DNA from: Paenibacillus sp. FSL R5-0517
GTDB lineage: Bacteria; Bacillota; Bacilli; Paenibacillales; Paenibacillaceae
Direction of reading: 5' to 3'
Length of the DNA stretch: 64,000 nucleotides
Assembly: GCF_037974355.1 (NCBI RefSeq)
Contig: NZ_CP150235.1
Coordinates: forward strand, 5,456,001-5,520,000
This document shows positions 47,229-55,677 of this stretch, one piece after another. The first letter of the stretch is position 1, and each line of letters opens with the position of its first letter. The notes below the pieces were generated by a model, which was given only the letters and a program-made list of their open reading frames with translations, made no database searches and had not been told where the DNA came from. A program made the translations under genes and the position numbers.

Positions 47229-48014
47229 CTATACTAAAAATTCACGGTATGGCACCGTCCAGACGACATCATGTGCAAGCCGGTGTCCTTGATACCCGTC
47301 TTCACCGTAAGCTGTACCATGATCGGAAAAAGCTAAACAAAAGGCAGGCCGGGAACGTTTCCTCATCGCCTCGAACAATGGCCCAAGTGCCTTATCTACA
47401 TATCGAAGTGCAGCTCGCTGAGTCTCCACCGAGTCCTCCCTGGCACCTTCCACAAAGTAACGATTGGGGCCATGAATGGCAGACACGTTCAAAAACATAA
47501 ATATCTTTTCATCCGGCGGCGTCTGTTCAAGCAGCTTTAATGCATGCTGTACCTGATGTTCTGTCGATTTGGGGTTGGTTACCCCAAAGTTCATTCGCCA
47601 GTAGCTCTGTTGGAAATAGCCGGGCAATACTTTCGCAAGTGGGTTTTTTTTCGTAAAAAAAATGACGCCGCCAATACAGATGGTACGGTAACCTTCAGCT
47701 GCGAACCCGGACACGATATCCGGTGTATCAAACAGCCAGGTATGCGGATGAGTCTTGAGTCCGGTATTCCGGGAATGGAACAATCTTATATGCGATGCCT
47801 TATCCGTATTGGCAGGGGTCGGCATAAAACCACCAAAAAAAGCATGGTGTGCCGCATATGTAAAACTGCCTGGAGTATGACGCTTCTCCCACGGACCGGA
47901 ACCACACAGATTGGGACAATTCGCCTCTTCCAGCTTGGCTACGTCATAGCGTAACGTATCCAGCGTAATCATTAACAGATCATGGGAGCCCACAATGGTG
48001 TTCATATCAGGCAT
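47229..48014 (-). CDS. STM4013-family alkaline-phosphatase-superfamily hydrolase
   Basis: A 261-residue hydrolase of the sulfatase/phosphodiesterase fold. Metal-binding Asp19 (ITLDTLRYD), a nucleophile region PGSFTYAAHHAFF (the Thr or Ser is the likely nucleophile; there is no formylglycine Cys-x-Pro-x-Arg) and a C-terminal FSDHGTAYGEDGYQGH with metal-binding Asp and His residues. It could cleave or transfer a phosphate or sulfate ester. The chosen ATG (48014) has AAAGGAGCC upstream and overlaps the ATP-grasp stop by eight bases; the longer ORF is rejected. No signal peptide is evident, so it acts in the cytoplasm, unusual for sulfatase-like enzymes. Confidence 0.85.
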   Translation of the reverse strand: MPDMNTIVGSHDLLMITLDTLRYDVAKLEEANCPNLCGSGPWEKRHTPGSFTYAAHHAFFGGFMPTPANTDKASHIRLFHSRNTGLKTHPHTWLFDTPDIVSGFAAEGYRTICIGGVIFFTKKNPLAKVLPGYFQQSYWRMNFGVTNPKSTEHQVQHALKLLEQTPPDEKIFMFLNVSAIHGPNRYFVEGAREDSVETQRAALRYVDKALGPLFEAMRKRSRPAFCLAFSDHGTAYGEDGYQGHRLAHDVVWTVPYREFLV

Positions 48015-49272
48015 GTTGAATAGGCTCCTTTCGCAAAAGTTCCATTTCCCACTCATAGGTTCCAAGACCATGATGCTCAACCCTGTATAACAGATCTCCA
48101 AACGGATTCACATCCAGCACATAGGCACGCAGATTCGAATCACTTGTAAGCATCACATCAATCCCGGCTGACCACGAGTTGGGAAAAGCAGACATGGCTG
48201 CCTGCGCTGCCGTCCGAACCAGCGACATCCGCTGTTCATCCAGACCAGCTTCAGCAGGCAACATACGTTCATTGCGCAGATGCAGATTGGTTATAGGGGT
48301 ACGACTTAGTCGCATAATCGCATGGCCTGCCTGTCCACCCGCAACCAGTTGGCGAATATCATAGGCCCGCTGATCAAACGTGGCTTTGGGCATCCACCGT
48401 TCAATCTGTGCGCCTTCTGCACATAACCAGTTCATTAACGCAGCAACCTCGCCATTACGGGAATACTTGCGTAAACGTCCTTCATTATAAAAAATTGTCT
48501 TGCCCTGCGCCTGTTCCATTCCCATCGTCGTTATGGCGATTTCGTCACCCGTACGTGGGTTAATCTGATACGCGACAACACCTGAGGCACCCGAACCACA
48601 CGCAAGCTTCACAAATACACGGTTCATACCGGCCGATTGCATCGCTGTACGCAAGTCAGTGTAACTTCGAATCGGCAGTGAAGACTGGAGCGTAGGAGGT
48701 ACATGAACCCCCTGAGAGTATAGATGCTGCTGACATGTTCTCTTGTCAAACATCAATTGGATGTCAGCAGGATCATTCATGAATCGAACTTCAGGCCATA
48801 TTTCCCGAGTCTCACGGCCGATTCGATCCAGACATGCTTTCCAGCCGCGGAACCACTGAGCAGGGGCATAGATTCTTCCCCACTCCTGTTCCAACGCAAG
48901 TACCTGCTCTGCTGTGAATGCCTCTGCCGCCATTTCTTTTGTTAAGCATGACGTATCATTCATAACTCCAAGGAATAACAATTCACGCTCTACTTCCCAA
49001 TCCTCACCAGGAGCGTCAATCCGAACGAGGGGCACAGGCAGATTGGAATCTACTATATCAACGATCGTTCCCCCCTGTCTCCAGTTCTGGAGCAATTGGG
49101 CATAAGGCAATACAACGGCAGGTTTCATCCCTAATCTATACCTGGCTTCTTGCATCCCTTGCGTTCGTCGGTTATGAGGATTTCCGATCAATAATAATGG
49201 CTGCTCCCGATCCAGATCAGGAACATCATCTGATTGATGCAGACTTTCAACTATTTTCGTAAAACCTGACAT
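48007..49272 (-). CDS. STM4014-family ATP-grasp-like protein
   Basis: A 421-residue protein. The N-terminal 140 residues are a mixed region starting with a Rossmann-like LLLIGNPHNRR. An ATP-grasp-like core follows: VFVKLACGSGASGVVAYQ (about 218-235), a hinge with QIERWMPKATFDQRAYDIR and RQLVAGGQAGHAIMRLS, and a metal-binding end LRAYVLDVNPFGDLLYR. Such enzymes form carboxylate-amine or -thiol bonds through acyl-phosphates. With two radical SAM enzymes, an LRR protein and a hydrolase in one operon, a peptide or small-molecule modification is suggested but not shown. It starts three bases after the LRR gene (GGAGTAGAGG upstream). Confidence 0.85.
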   Translation of the reverse strand: MSGFTKIVESLHQSDDVPDLDREQPLLLIGNPHNRRTQGMQEARYRLGMKPAVVLPYAQLLQNWRQGGTIVDIVDSNLPVPLVRIDAPGEDWEVERELLFLGVMNDTSCLTKEMAAEAFTAEQVLALEQEWGRIYAPAQWFRGWKACLDRIGRETREIWPEVRFMNDPADIQLMFDKRTCQQHLYSQGVHVPPTLQSSLPIRSYTDLRTAMQSAGMNRVFVKLACGSGASGVVAYQINPRTGDEIAITTMGMEQAQGKTIFYNEGRLRKYSRNGEVAALMNWLCAEGAQIERWMPKATFDQRAYDIRQLVAGGQAGHAIMRLSRTPITNLHLRNERMLPAEAGLDEQRMSLVRTAAQAAMSAFPNSWSAGIDVMLTSDSNLRAYVLDVNPFGDLLYRVEHHGLGTYEWEMELLRKEPIQHA

Positions 49273-49275
49273 CCT

Positions 49276-50118
49276 CTACTCCGTTAATGACGGGTAACGC
49301 CAGTCATCCTCATCACTTTGTTGCTGGTCGCTAACGTCTACGGATATACCCGATTGGTTCCAGCGACGGATCATTTCATCGGTCATGTAATGGTAACTTA
49401 GATCGAGATGTTTCAGCTGCTTGATCTTGTCACTGGCAAGTAAGGCCTCTGCCCCTTCATCGGACAACGTTCCTTCCGATAGATCCAGTACTTCAAGTTG
49501 ATCCAGAATAGGTGCTTCCGCTGCTGCTTTCGCAATCTCATCCTGAATTTCACTATCTTTTAGACCCAAGTAAACCAGCTTTGGAAATAATCCTTTTTCT
49601 AACAAAGGCAGTATATCTTCAATTGAACCATTGAAGCCATAATTATCGACGCCAATATATAATTCCAGTTTACGCAATTCAGGTAATTTGGCATGGGTGA
49701 TCGAAGATAACACTTCTTTCGGGAGACCGCCACAGATAATAATCAATTCTTCAAGCTTGGCATGCTGGAGCGGTTCCAGACTAAGGCCGCTACTGCCCTT
49801 AATCGAGAATGATGTTAATTCTGGAAAGGCACCCAACAAGGGGGTAAGATTCGTCTGAATAATCCACGACACTTCACATTCTTCGAATCCCATATCCCCG
49901 ATGAACAGTTTCTTCAATGACGGAAAGCTTGAAGCCGACTGGATGAGTGTGCTCATGAACTCTTGAGGTGAGCTCTCATAAGCCTGTCCCCAATCTCCGA
50001 TGACCAGACTTTCCAGTGAGCTGGCCTCCGGTTTAGCCGCCAAATCCTTAATTAATTTTTCCATACGAATGCCGTCCTCATAATCATCGTAGGATACAAC
50101 AAGCTTCACTTCTTGCAT
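49276..50118 (-). CDS. STM4015-family leucine-rich repeat protein
   Basis: A 280-residue cytoplasmic protein with at least seven leucine-rich repeat-like units (from about residue 35 to 260): LESLVIGDWG, LKKLFIGDMG, LTSFSIKGSSG, LEELIIICGG, LRKLELYIGV, LVYLGLKDSE, LEVLDLSEG and LKHLDLSYH. LRR proteins usually bind other proteins or peptides, so it may be the recognition or scaffold component. The start at 50118 has CGGAGGG upstream; a 38-codon extension in frame lacks a site. First gene of the operon; a short-leader promoter is seen 25 bases before it. Confidence 0.85.
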   Translation of the reverse strand: MQEVKLVVSYDDYEDGIRMEKLIKDLAAKPEASSLESLVIGDWGQAYESSPQEFMSTLIQSASSFPSLKKLFIGDMGFEECEVSWIIQTNLTPLLGAFPELTSFSIKGSSGLSLEPLQHAKLEELIIICGGLPKEVLSSITHAKLPELRKLELYIGVDNYGFNGSIEDILPLLEKGLFPKLVYLGLKDSEIQDEIAKAAAEAPILDQLEVLDLSEGTLSDEGAEALLASDKIKQLKHLDLSYHYMTDEMIRRWNQSGISVDVSDQQQSDEDDWRYPSLTE

Positions 50119-50142
50119 GAGCAAATCCCTCCGTTTAAGGTT

Positions 50143-50171
50143 CATATATGATTCGTTAATTTGAATGTTAA
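50143..50171 (-). promoter_or_regulatory. Candidate promoter of the STM4015-4011 operon
   Basis: TTAACA (50166-50171) and TATATG (50143-50148) with a 17-base spacer on the minus strand, leaving a leader of roughly 15-20 bases. The rest of 50172-50360 shows no ORF with a ribosome site. Confidence 0.5.
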
Positions 50172-50360
50172 CCCATACCACACACAGCTTGCAACTTCTT
50201 CCAACTCCAGTCCCAATGAGGTTCCCAATCATGCAATGTTAAGCATTTCTTATGTAGGTACAGGAACATACGTTCTGAAATGAAGTCGCGGAAATAGCCC
50301 CCATCATTAGGTATATGGAAGGAGCTTCCCTAACCCCGTTGGACAACTTCAATTCATATA

Positions 50361-50425
50361 AAAAAAGCGTTAATGGCTGGTGAATCATTCCATCGGAATG
50401 CTCCTTTCCTTCCATTAACGCTTTT
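50361..50425 (-). terminator. Terminator of the gerM-rph-rdgB operon
   Basis: Stem AAAAGCGTTAATGG / CCATTAACGCTTTT around a long loop (35 bases), with a T-run on the minus strand, 45 bases past the rdgB stop. Confidence 0.75.
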
Positions 50426-50469
50426 GATGTTCACATCTGATACGCTAAATCAAAAATTCTCGTTGCGAC

Positions 50470-51093
50470 TCAGCCTTCAAGTCTGGATACGAGTGCTCTC
50501 AGCGCATGACCACGGTGGCTAATCGCCTGCTTTTGTTCCAGCGTCAGCTCTGCCATTGTCATCTCGTATTCAGGTACATAGAAGAGAGGGTCATATCCAA
50601 AACCACCAGCACCCGCAGCTTCAGCCGTGATCCAGCCTTCCGCAGTGCCTTCCGATTCATATTTATCACCAGTTGTCGGGTCGTACAGGACCAATGCGCA
50701 GACGAATCGAGCCGGACTGAGAAGCGGCTGCTCAGTGTCCTCACCGGATTTCAACGATTCCAGCGTCTCCAGCAACTTCGCATTGTTCTGTGCATCCGTT
50801 GCTCCTTCGCCTGCATATCTCGCTGAATAAACTCCGGGCTCCCCATCCAACAGATCTACACAAAGTCCAGAATCGTCTGCCAGTACGGGCAAACCAAGCG
50901 CGTCGCCTACCGCCTTCGCTTTCTTCCAGGCATTTTCCGCAAACGTTACGCCATCTTCCACCACATCCGGCAGCTCCGGATAGTCAAACATGCTCTTGAC
51001 CTCTTTGCCAAGCGGTGCGAAAGCATGTGCGAACTCACGGACTTTACCCGCATTGCGGGTAGCAACAATGAGGATTGGGCTGTCCAAACTCAT
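50470..51093 (-). CDS. rdgB: XTP/dITP pyrophosphatase (HAM1/RdgB)
   Basis: Hydrolyses non-canonical purine nucleoside triphosphates to protect DNA. It has the N-terminal VATRNAGKVREF, LADDSGLCVDLLDGEPGVYSARYAGE with catalytic Asp, and C-terminal SHRGHALRAL. 207 residues, usual. It begins one base after the rph stop; the gerM-rph-ysnA order is that of B. subtilis. Confidence 0.96.
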   Translation of the reverse strand: MSLDSPILIVATRNAGKVREFAHAFAPLGKEVKSMFDYPELPDVVEDGVTFAENAWKKAKAVGDALGLPVLADDSGLCVDLLDGEPGVYSARYAGEGATDAQNNAKLLETLESLKSGEDTEQPLLSPARFVCALVLYDPTTGDKYESEGTAEGWITAEAAGAGGFGYDPLFYVPEYEMTMAELTLEQKQAISHRGHALRALVSRLEG

Positions 51094-51094
51094 C

Positions 51095-51850
51095 TTAGGC
51101 TTCTCCTAATCCACGCGCGCCAATCTTGAGCGCAATCGGTCCAAGTACTTCTTTTTGACGCTCGATCATCTCTAAAATTCCCTGCTCGCCCAGTTCCAGC
51201 ATTGCGTTCAGCTCACGGCGATCAAATGGCGCTTCTTCACCTGTTCCCTGGAGCTCGACGTATTTGCCGCCGCCTGTCATTACCAGATTCATATCCACCT
51301 TGGCTTTGGAATCTTCATCATAGTTCAGATCCAGTACAGGCTGTTCACCCACAACACCTACACTTACTGCTGCTATGAAATCCGTAATCGGGAATACTTG
51401 CAGTTTGTGTTGTTGAGAAATCTTGTTCACAGCGAGTGCCAACGCTACAAACGCACCGGTAATGGACGTTGTGCGTGTGCCTCCGTCGGCTTGAATAACA
51501 TCGCAGTCTAGCGTAATCGTACGCTCACCAAGCGCCTGCAAATTGACCACTGAACGCAGTGCCCGACCAATCAGACGTTGGATTTCCATGGTGCGTCCAG
51601 TCAATTTGCCGCGATTGGCTTCACGTTGGTTACGAGTATGTGTTGCACGTGGCAGCATGGAATATTCAGCCGTTACCCAGCCTTTCCCTTGCCCTTTCAT
51701 AAAGGGAGGAACACGTTCCTCCACTGTAGCTGTACAGATCACCTTTGTATCTCCAACTTCAATCAGTACAGAGCCCTCGGCGTATTTATTCGTGTTCACT
51801 GTTAAATTCAGCGGGCGCAGCTGTTCGCTGTTTCGTCCGTTTGATCTCAT
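51095..51850 (-). CDS. rph: Ribonuclease PH
   Basis: Phosphorolytic 3'-5' exoribonuclease for tRNA 3' maturation; 251 residues. N-terminal GSVLIEVGDTKVICTATVEE, the R-rich RTHTRNQREANRGKLTGRT-type region and the phosphate-site DCDVIQADGGTRTTSITGA are all present. Second gene of gerM-rph-rdgB. Confidence 0.96.
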   Translation of the reverse strand: MRSNGRNSEQLRPLNLTVNTNKYAEGSVLIEVGDTKVICTATVEERVPPFMKGQGKGWVTAEYSMLPRATHTRNQREANRGKLTGRTMEIQRLIGRALRSVVNLQALGERTITLDCDVIQADGGTRTTSITGAFVALALAVNKISQQHKLQVFPITDFIAAVSVGVVGEQPVLDLNYDEDSKAKVDMNLVMTGGGKYVELQGTGEEAPFDRRELNAMLELGEQGILEMIERQKEVLGPIALKIGARGLGEA

Positions 51851-51968
51851 TTTTTCTGCCTCCTACGACTTAAGCATCCTGTAATGTTGAGCTTGTTAAC
51901 AATTTTACGAATCCCTTATATTTTACCAAAGAGTTCAATTAAAAGCATCCTTATGCATTCTGCGTTCA

Positions 51969-53024
51969 TTAAATCGGAATTTCGTTGATATATTCAGGCT
52001 TGGAAACAGGCGTACTGTAATCCCGGTTATCATCACCCATGACCGTTTTTTGGCCGTTCCATTCGATCTGCACTTTGGCATCCTTGCCGGCTGTATTCTC
52101 CGCAGTGGTTAATACAACAGACTGTAACAGTTCGCTAGGTACGATATCCCCTTCGGCAAACATATCATCTTTCAAGGCAACTGTTACTGTGCCATCCTCG
52201 GCCGTTTTGACCGATTGCAGCTCTGTTCCGCCTGTCATGACTTCTTCCAGTTCGCCGCCTTTGTCAGGTCCCTTGATCAGCTCATTCAATGCTGCCTGCA
52301 CCCGATCTTCGCCAGGGGTAACGAGACGTGTAACTGGAACATAATATTGGATGCCTGCTGGTGAAGCTGCTGAGAAATAGACCGTGACCGGACTGCTGTT
52401 CGCCACCAAAGTATCACCCAGATCCAGATTGATTCCCACAGCCCGATTCAGCGGTTCAGGCAACGGCGTACTGTTTACCGGCATTTGTGTTAACTTTTTG
52501 CCATCCACCCAGATCTGCACATTCTCCACATCTGGTGTTCCCGTCAATGTCCAGGTAACAGCTTCTAGCATTTTCCGTTCTTCCTTCGCATCATACTTGG
52601 CAAAATTACCCGAGAACTCCACGACTGCCAGCTTGTCATCCGCGTGAATCGTTACATTCTGTACAACCGTTCCCTGCGGGAGCACGCCCTGGAATCCTTC
52701 TGGCAACATACCCGCGTAGGCCCCGCCTGTGACAAGTGTATCCAGTGCTGTCTTGGGACTGCTGGCATCTGTTCCAGAAGGAAGAGTCAGGGATACCGGA
52801 GCGAGCAGTCCCTGCTGGTCTTGCAGATATACTGTCGTTAACGGGAGCGTTGCGAGTGCCCCATTCCCTTCGGCTGCCTGAATCATGGCTGCTTCCTGAA
52901 TGGGCGGTGGCGGATCAACAGCTTCGGAAGACTGGGCTCCAAACATGCCACAACCTGACAACACCATAGGAATGCTCAGCAGCGCAGCTGCCGATACCGT
53001 ACGCAAAGATTGGATCTTTCTCAT
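51969..53024 (-). CDS. gerM: GerM spore-germination lipoprotein
   Basis: A 351-residue exported lipoprotein: the signal peptide ends in the lipobox LSGC (Cys25), followed by two GerMN domains (about 70-180 and 220-320) that each start with a VYL/VYF-type strand. In B. subtilis GerM works in spore engulfment and germination, and lies upstream of rph and rdgB as here. GAGGGGG precedes the ATG at 53024; 14 extra codons in the longer frame are not needed. The Pro-rich stretch after the Cys is a linker. Confidence 0.9.
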   Translation of the reverse strand: MRKIQSLRTVSAAALLSIPMVLSGCGMFGAQSSEAVDPPPPIQEAAMIQAAEGNGALATLPLTTVYLQDQQGLLAPVSLTLPSGTDASSPKTALDTLVTGGAYAGMLPEGFQGVLPQGTVVQNVTIHADDKLAVVEFSGNFAKYDAKEERKMLEAVTWTLTGTPDVENVQIWVDGKKLTQMPVNSTPLPEPLNRAVGINLDLGDTLVANSSPVTVYFSAASPAGIQYYVPVTRLVTPGEDRVQAALNELIKGPDKGGELEEVMTGGTELQSVKTAEDGTVTVALKDDMFAEGDIVPSELLQSVVLTTAENTAGKDAKVQIEWNGQKTVMGDDNRDYSTPVSKPEYINEIPI

Positions 53025-53216
53025 GATCACGTTCCCCCTCATCATTTTTACAGTTTGTACTACCATGTATACGAGCCTTTGTCCAAAAAATAACTAAAAG
53101 ATAAAAGCTTCGCTGAAAAGTTATACGTTCGATGATCTTAAAGAAACGTAAAACCGGTTAATACGTATTAGGAAGCAAGAGTAGGGACATTGCTAACTTC
53201 AGAGGAGGAATCGCCC

Positions 53217-53783
53217 ATGGAACATCCTGAGCAAGAAAAAATCCCTTACAGCCTGAATAGCCGCAAGGTCGCGGAGGCAACTAGGGAATGGCTGCATAAG
53301 CGGGGCGTCACGATCCCTGAGATCGCAGAACTGGTCATGTTATTGCAGAAAAAATATTATCCTGGTCTTACGATGGAAGAGTGTATCGAAAATGTGGAGA
53401 TGGTTCTCCGCAAACGTGAGGTACAGAACGCCGTCCTGACCGGGATTCAGCTTGATATTCTGGCGGAACAGGGGCAGCTCATATCTCCTTTGCAGGAGAT
53501 GATTGAGAATGACGAAGGGCTGTATGGCGTGGATGAGATTTTGGCATTCTCCATCGTCAATGTATATGGCAGTATCGGATTTACGAATTATGGCTATGTG
53601 GACAAGCTGAAGCCAGGGGTGCTCGAACGACTGAATGACAAGAGCCTGGGTCCTGTCCACACCTTTTTCGATGATATTGTCGGTGCAATTGCATCGGCAG
53701 CGAGCAGTCGGATCGCCCATCGCAAACAATCCGAGCTTGAAGAAGCACTGGGAGAAAAACCGGTCAGCGATGACACGGTATAA
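53217..53783 (+). CDS. pgpA: Phosphatidylglycerophosphatase A-like protein
   Basis: A 188-residue protein of the PgpA family, Bacillus YutG type. It matches YSLNSRKVAEATREWL at the start, MEECIENVEMVL, and the conserved GLYGVDEILAFSIVNVYGSIGF and DDIVGAIASA segments. The family dephosphorylates phosphatidylglycerophosphate, but this soluble short type has not been shown to be the main enzyme. The AGAGGAGG site decides for the ATG at 53217. Divergent from gerM, convergent with the redox cluster. Confidence 0.85.
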   Translation: MEHPEQEKIPYSLNSRKVAEATREWLHKRGVTIPEIAELVMLLQKKYYPGLTMEECIENVEMVLRKREVQNAVLTGIQLDILAEQGQLISPLQEMIENDEGLYGVDEILAFSIVNVYGSIGFTNYGYVDKLKPGVLERLNDKSLGPVHTFFDDIVGAIASAASSRIAHRKQSELEEALGEKPVSDDTV

Positions 53784-53877
53784 CACGTAACTCGTTTCGT
53801 ACTTGAAATCAAGTGAAAGATTGGACATGTATGTAGATGCTTAGTGCAATAACTGTTTGAAGAAATAACTGTTCATG

Positions 53878-53907
53878 GAAAAAGCGGCCTGATGGCCGCT
53901 TCTTTTG
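53878..53907. terminator. Shared terminator after pgpA and the ferric-reductase-like gene
   Basis: Stem AAGCGGCC / GGCCGCTT with a 4-base loop; T-rich on the plus side (CTTTTG) and on the minus strand (TTTTTCC). Confidence 0.7.
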
Positions 53908-53943
53908 CATGTGTACCATAATTTTTGGATGATCCACATGTTA

Positions 53944-54597
53944 TTATTTGAGATGTTTAGGTCGTACCGTTCCCGCCAGACCATAACCTTCAACCCACTT
54001 CTGCTCGGCAGCTGGCTCAGCGGATGTCCATTTCGGTCCAATCGTGATCTCCGGGCCCTTGCGTTCTCGCAACATGCCACGTAATACGGTGATACCAAGT
54101 ATACTGAGTCCGGTAAATACATACATCATTCGCATGATAATGTTGCCAGAATCTGATCCTGTTACCATGCCGTGAACCAGCAGACCAATGAACACGGGGT
54201 AGGACAGCATGTGGAACAAGAACCACCATTTGCGGCCCAATTTGCTCCGCAGGTCACTGGATAACAGGACGATCACTAATCCGTAGAAGGATAACGTTCC
54301 CAGACCACTGCCAATCGGATGCACGGAGGCGGTAAAAGGAATCAGAAGTTCTCCCCAGCTAAATGGGCTGTAATGATCAATATATAACGTTAACGCATGC
54401 ACGAGTCCAAGTCCGAAGGCGAGCCAGGTCGTTCGAGTATGCCATTTGAACATGGCTGCTTTTGGTTTGCCCTTGGCCATAGGCATCCCTTGAGCAATGC
54501 CCAGAAATACACCGGCAAAGAGCAGCACATAAGCAGCAATTCCACTAATTCGAATGATATTCCACGTCGGCAGGTAATCTACAATCCATTGTGCCAT
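53944..54597 (-). CDS. Ferric-reductase-like transmembrane protein
   Basis: A 217-residue membrane protein with about six hydrophobic helices and heme-ligand-type histidines in FKWHTRTTWLAFGLGLVHAL (helix 2), and FHMLSYPVFIGLLVHGM (helix 4). This fits the ferric-reductase-like/MsrQ heme membrane domain without a flavoreductase part. It starts at 54597 after GGGGGAGCCGG. It lies 36 bases after apbE, so a membrane heme protein, an FMN transferase and a small exported protein are likely one unit moving electrons across the membrane. Confidence 0.87.
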   Translation of the reverse strand: MAQWIVDYLPTWNIIRISGIAAYVLLFAGVFLGIAQGMPMAKGKPKAAMFKWHTRTTWLAFGLGLVHALTLYIDHYSPFSWGELLIPFTASVHPIGSGLGTLSFYGLVIVLLSSDLRSKLGRKWWFLFHMLSYPVFIGLLVHGMVTGSDSGNIIMRMMYVFTGLSILGITVLRGMLRERKGPEITIGPKWTSAEPAAEQKWVEGYGLAGTVRPKHLK

Positions 54598-54633
54598 AAC
54601 CGGCTCCCCCATATCTGTTAGACTTGTCCTCGT

Positions 54634-55677
54634 TTAAATCAGACTGAAGCGATGATCCGGATCAAAACCGGGCCAGTGCTCAGCGAGCGTATCCGTATTT
54701 CCTCTAAAATAAGTGCTTCCCTCCTGTGTTATCCACAGGACGTCATGACGATCATAGTGTCGGTTTAACCAGCCCACCGCCTCGGCACTCCCCAGAATGC
54801 AGACCGTCTTGGCAATAATCTCGCATTGCGACGCATGCTGTCCCAAAACGGTACACTGTAGCACATCCGTATCCGCCGGTTCCATTGTCCGGGGGTCAAT
54901 GAGATGATGCGCAAGGCTTCCGTCTGAATTTTGCCATTGCCTATGCGAGATACCCGAAGTGGCAACAGCTCCTCGCTGTAAACGAATCGTACCTGACACA
55001 TCCCCCTGTTCTTGCAAAGGATCTGTTACTTTCAAGGTCCACTGGGGATAGTCCGGTGTACCCCATACTTGAATATCTCCACCCGCGTTAATTAAACCCG
55101 CCGGGATATGCAATGTTCGCTGCAACCAGTCCGCAATGCGCTCCACTGCCCATCCCTTAACAATTCCTCCCAGATCCAACTCAGCTCCAGGGTCCAGATG
55201 AACCATCCGGCTACCTTCCCGCTGAATCCATCCCGGACGACTGTGGTCATGACGATCTTCCATCATTCCTGAACTTTCAGGTGTTCTCGTTCGCAAAATG
55301 CGTTCAAGCAGCGGGCGCTGCAGTTGTCGTTGTTGCACTTTCTCGAAGCTTAGATCATATCCAGAAGCCTGAAGAGCCTGCGAGATACCCGGTTGGAAAA
55401 TCCCTTCAGTCAGTCCAATATACCCATAGGCCAGACTCAAAACTTCATCCATCGCAGCGGAAATGGGCATCCATCCGTTTGCATGATTCAGACGATTCAG
55501 TTCACTATCTGCGACAAACCGGCTAAAGCGCTGCTCTTGCGTCTCAAACCAATTCTTCACTAAGTTTGCTGCATGTTCAACTTGTTCCTTCCCAGCAGAC
55601 AGCTGTACTTCAACATCCGTGTTCATCGCACGGAATTGAAACCGGAGCGGACGAGCAACTTGCACTGTGCGGCTCAT
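54634..55677 (-). CDS. apbE: FAD:protein FMN transferase (ApbE)
   Basis: Attaches FMN covalently to a Thr or Ser of target proteins. The 347-residue protein has FRAMNTDVEVQ, an RFSRFVADSELNRLN-type FAD region, DLGGIVKGWAVERIAD (about 168-183), LINAGGDIQVWG, and SLAHHLIDPRTMEPA in the metal site. No signal peptide or lipobox is visible, so it seems cytoplasmic or uses another route, unlike the exported Gram-negative ApbE. The ATG overlaps the stop of the 137-aa gene in ATGA, suggesting the small protein as partner or target. Confidence 0.9.
   Translation of the reverse strand: MSRTVQVARPLRFQFRAMNTDVEVQLSAGKEQVEHAANLVKNWFETQEQRFSRFVADSELNRLNHANGWMPISAAMDEVLSLAYGYIGLTEGIFQPGISQALQASGYDLSFEKVQQRQLQRPLLERILRTRTPESSGMMEDRHDHSRPGWIQREGSRMVHLDPGAELDLGGIVKGWAVERIADWLQRTLHIPAGLINAGGDIQVWGTPDYPQWTLKVTDPLQEQGDVSGTIRLQRGAVATSGISHRQWQNSDGSLAHHLIDPRTMEPADTDVLQCTVLGQHASQCEIIAKTVCILGSAEAVGWLNRHYDRHDVLWITQEGSTYFRGNTDTLAEHWPGFDPDHRFSLI

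Noticed and set aside
50172..50340. 22-codon ORF with a CSC motif as a precursor peptide of the STM4015-4011 operon
   Set aside because: No ribosome site and no leader/core-like pattern; it lies upstream of the operon promoter candidate.
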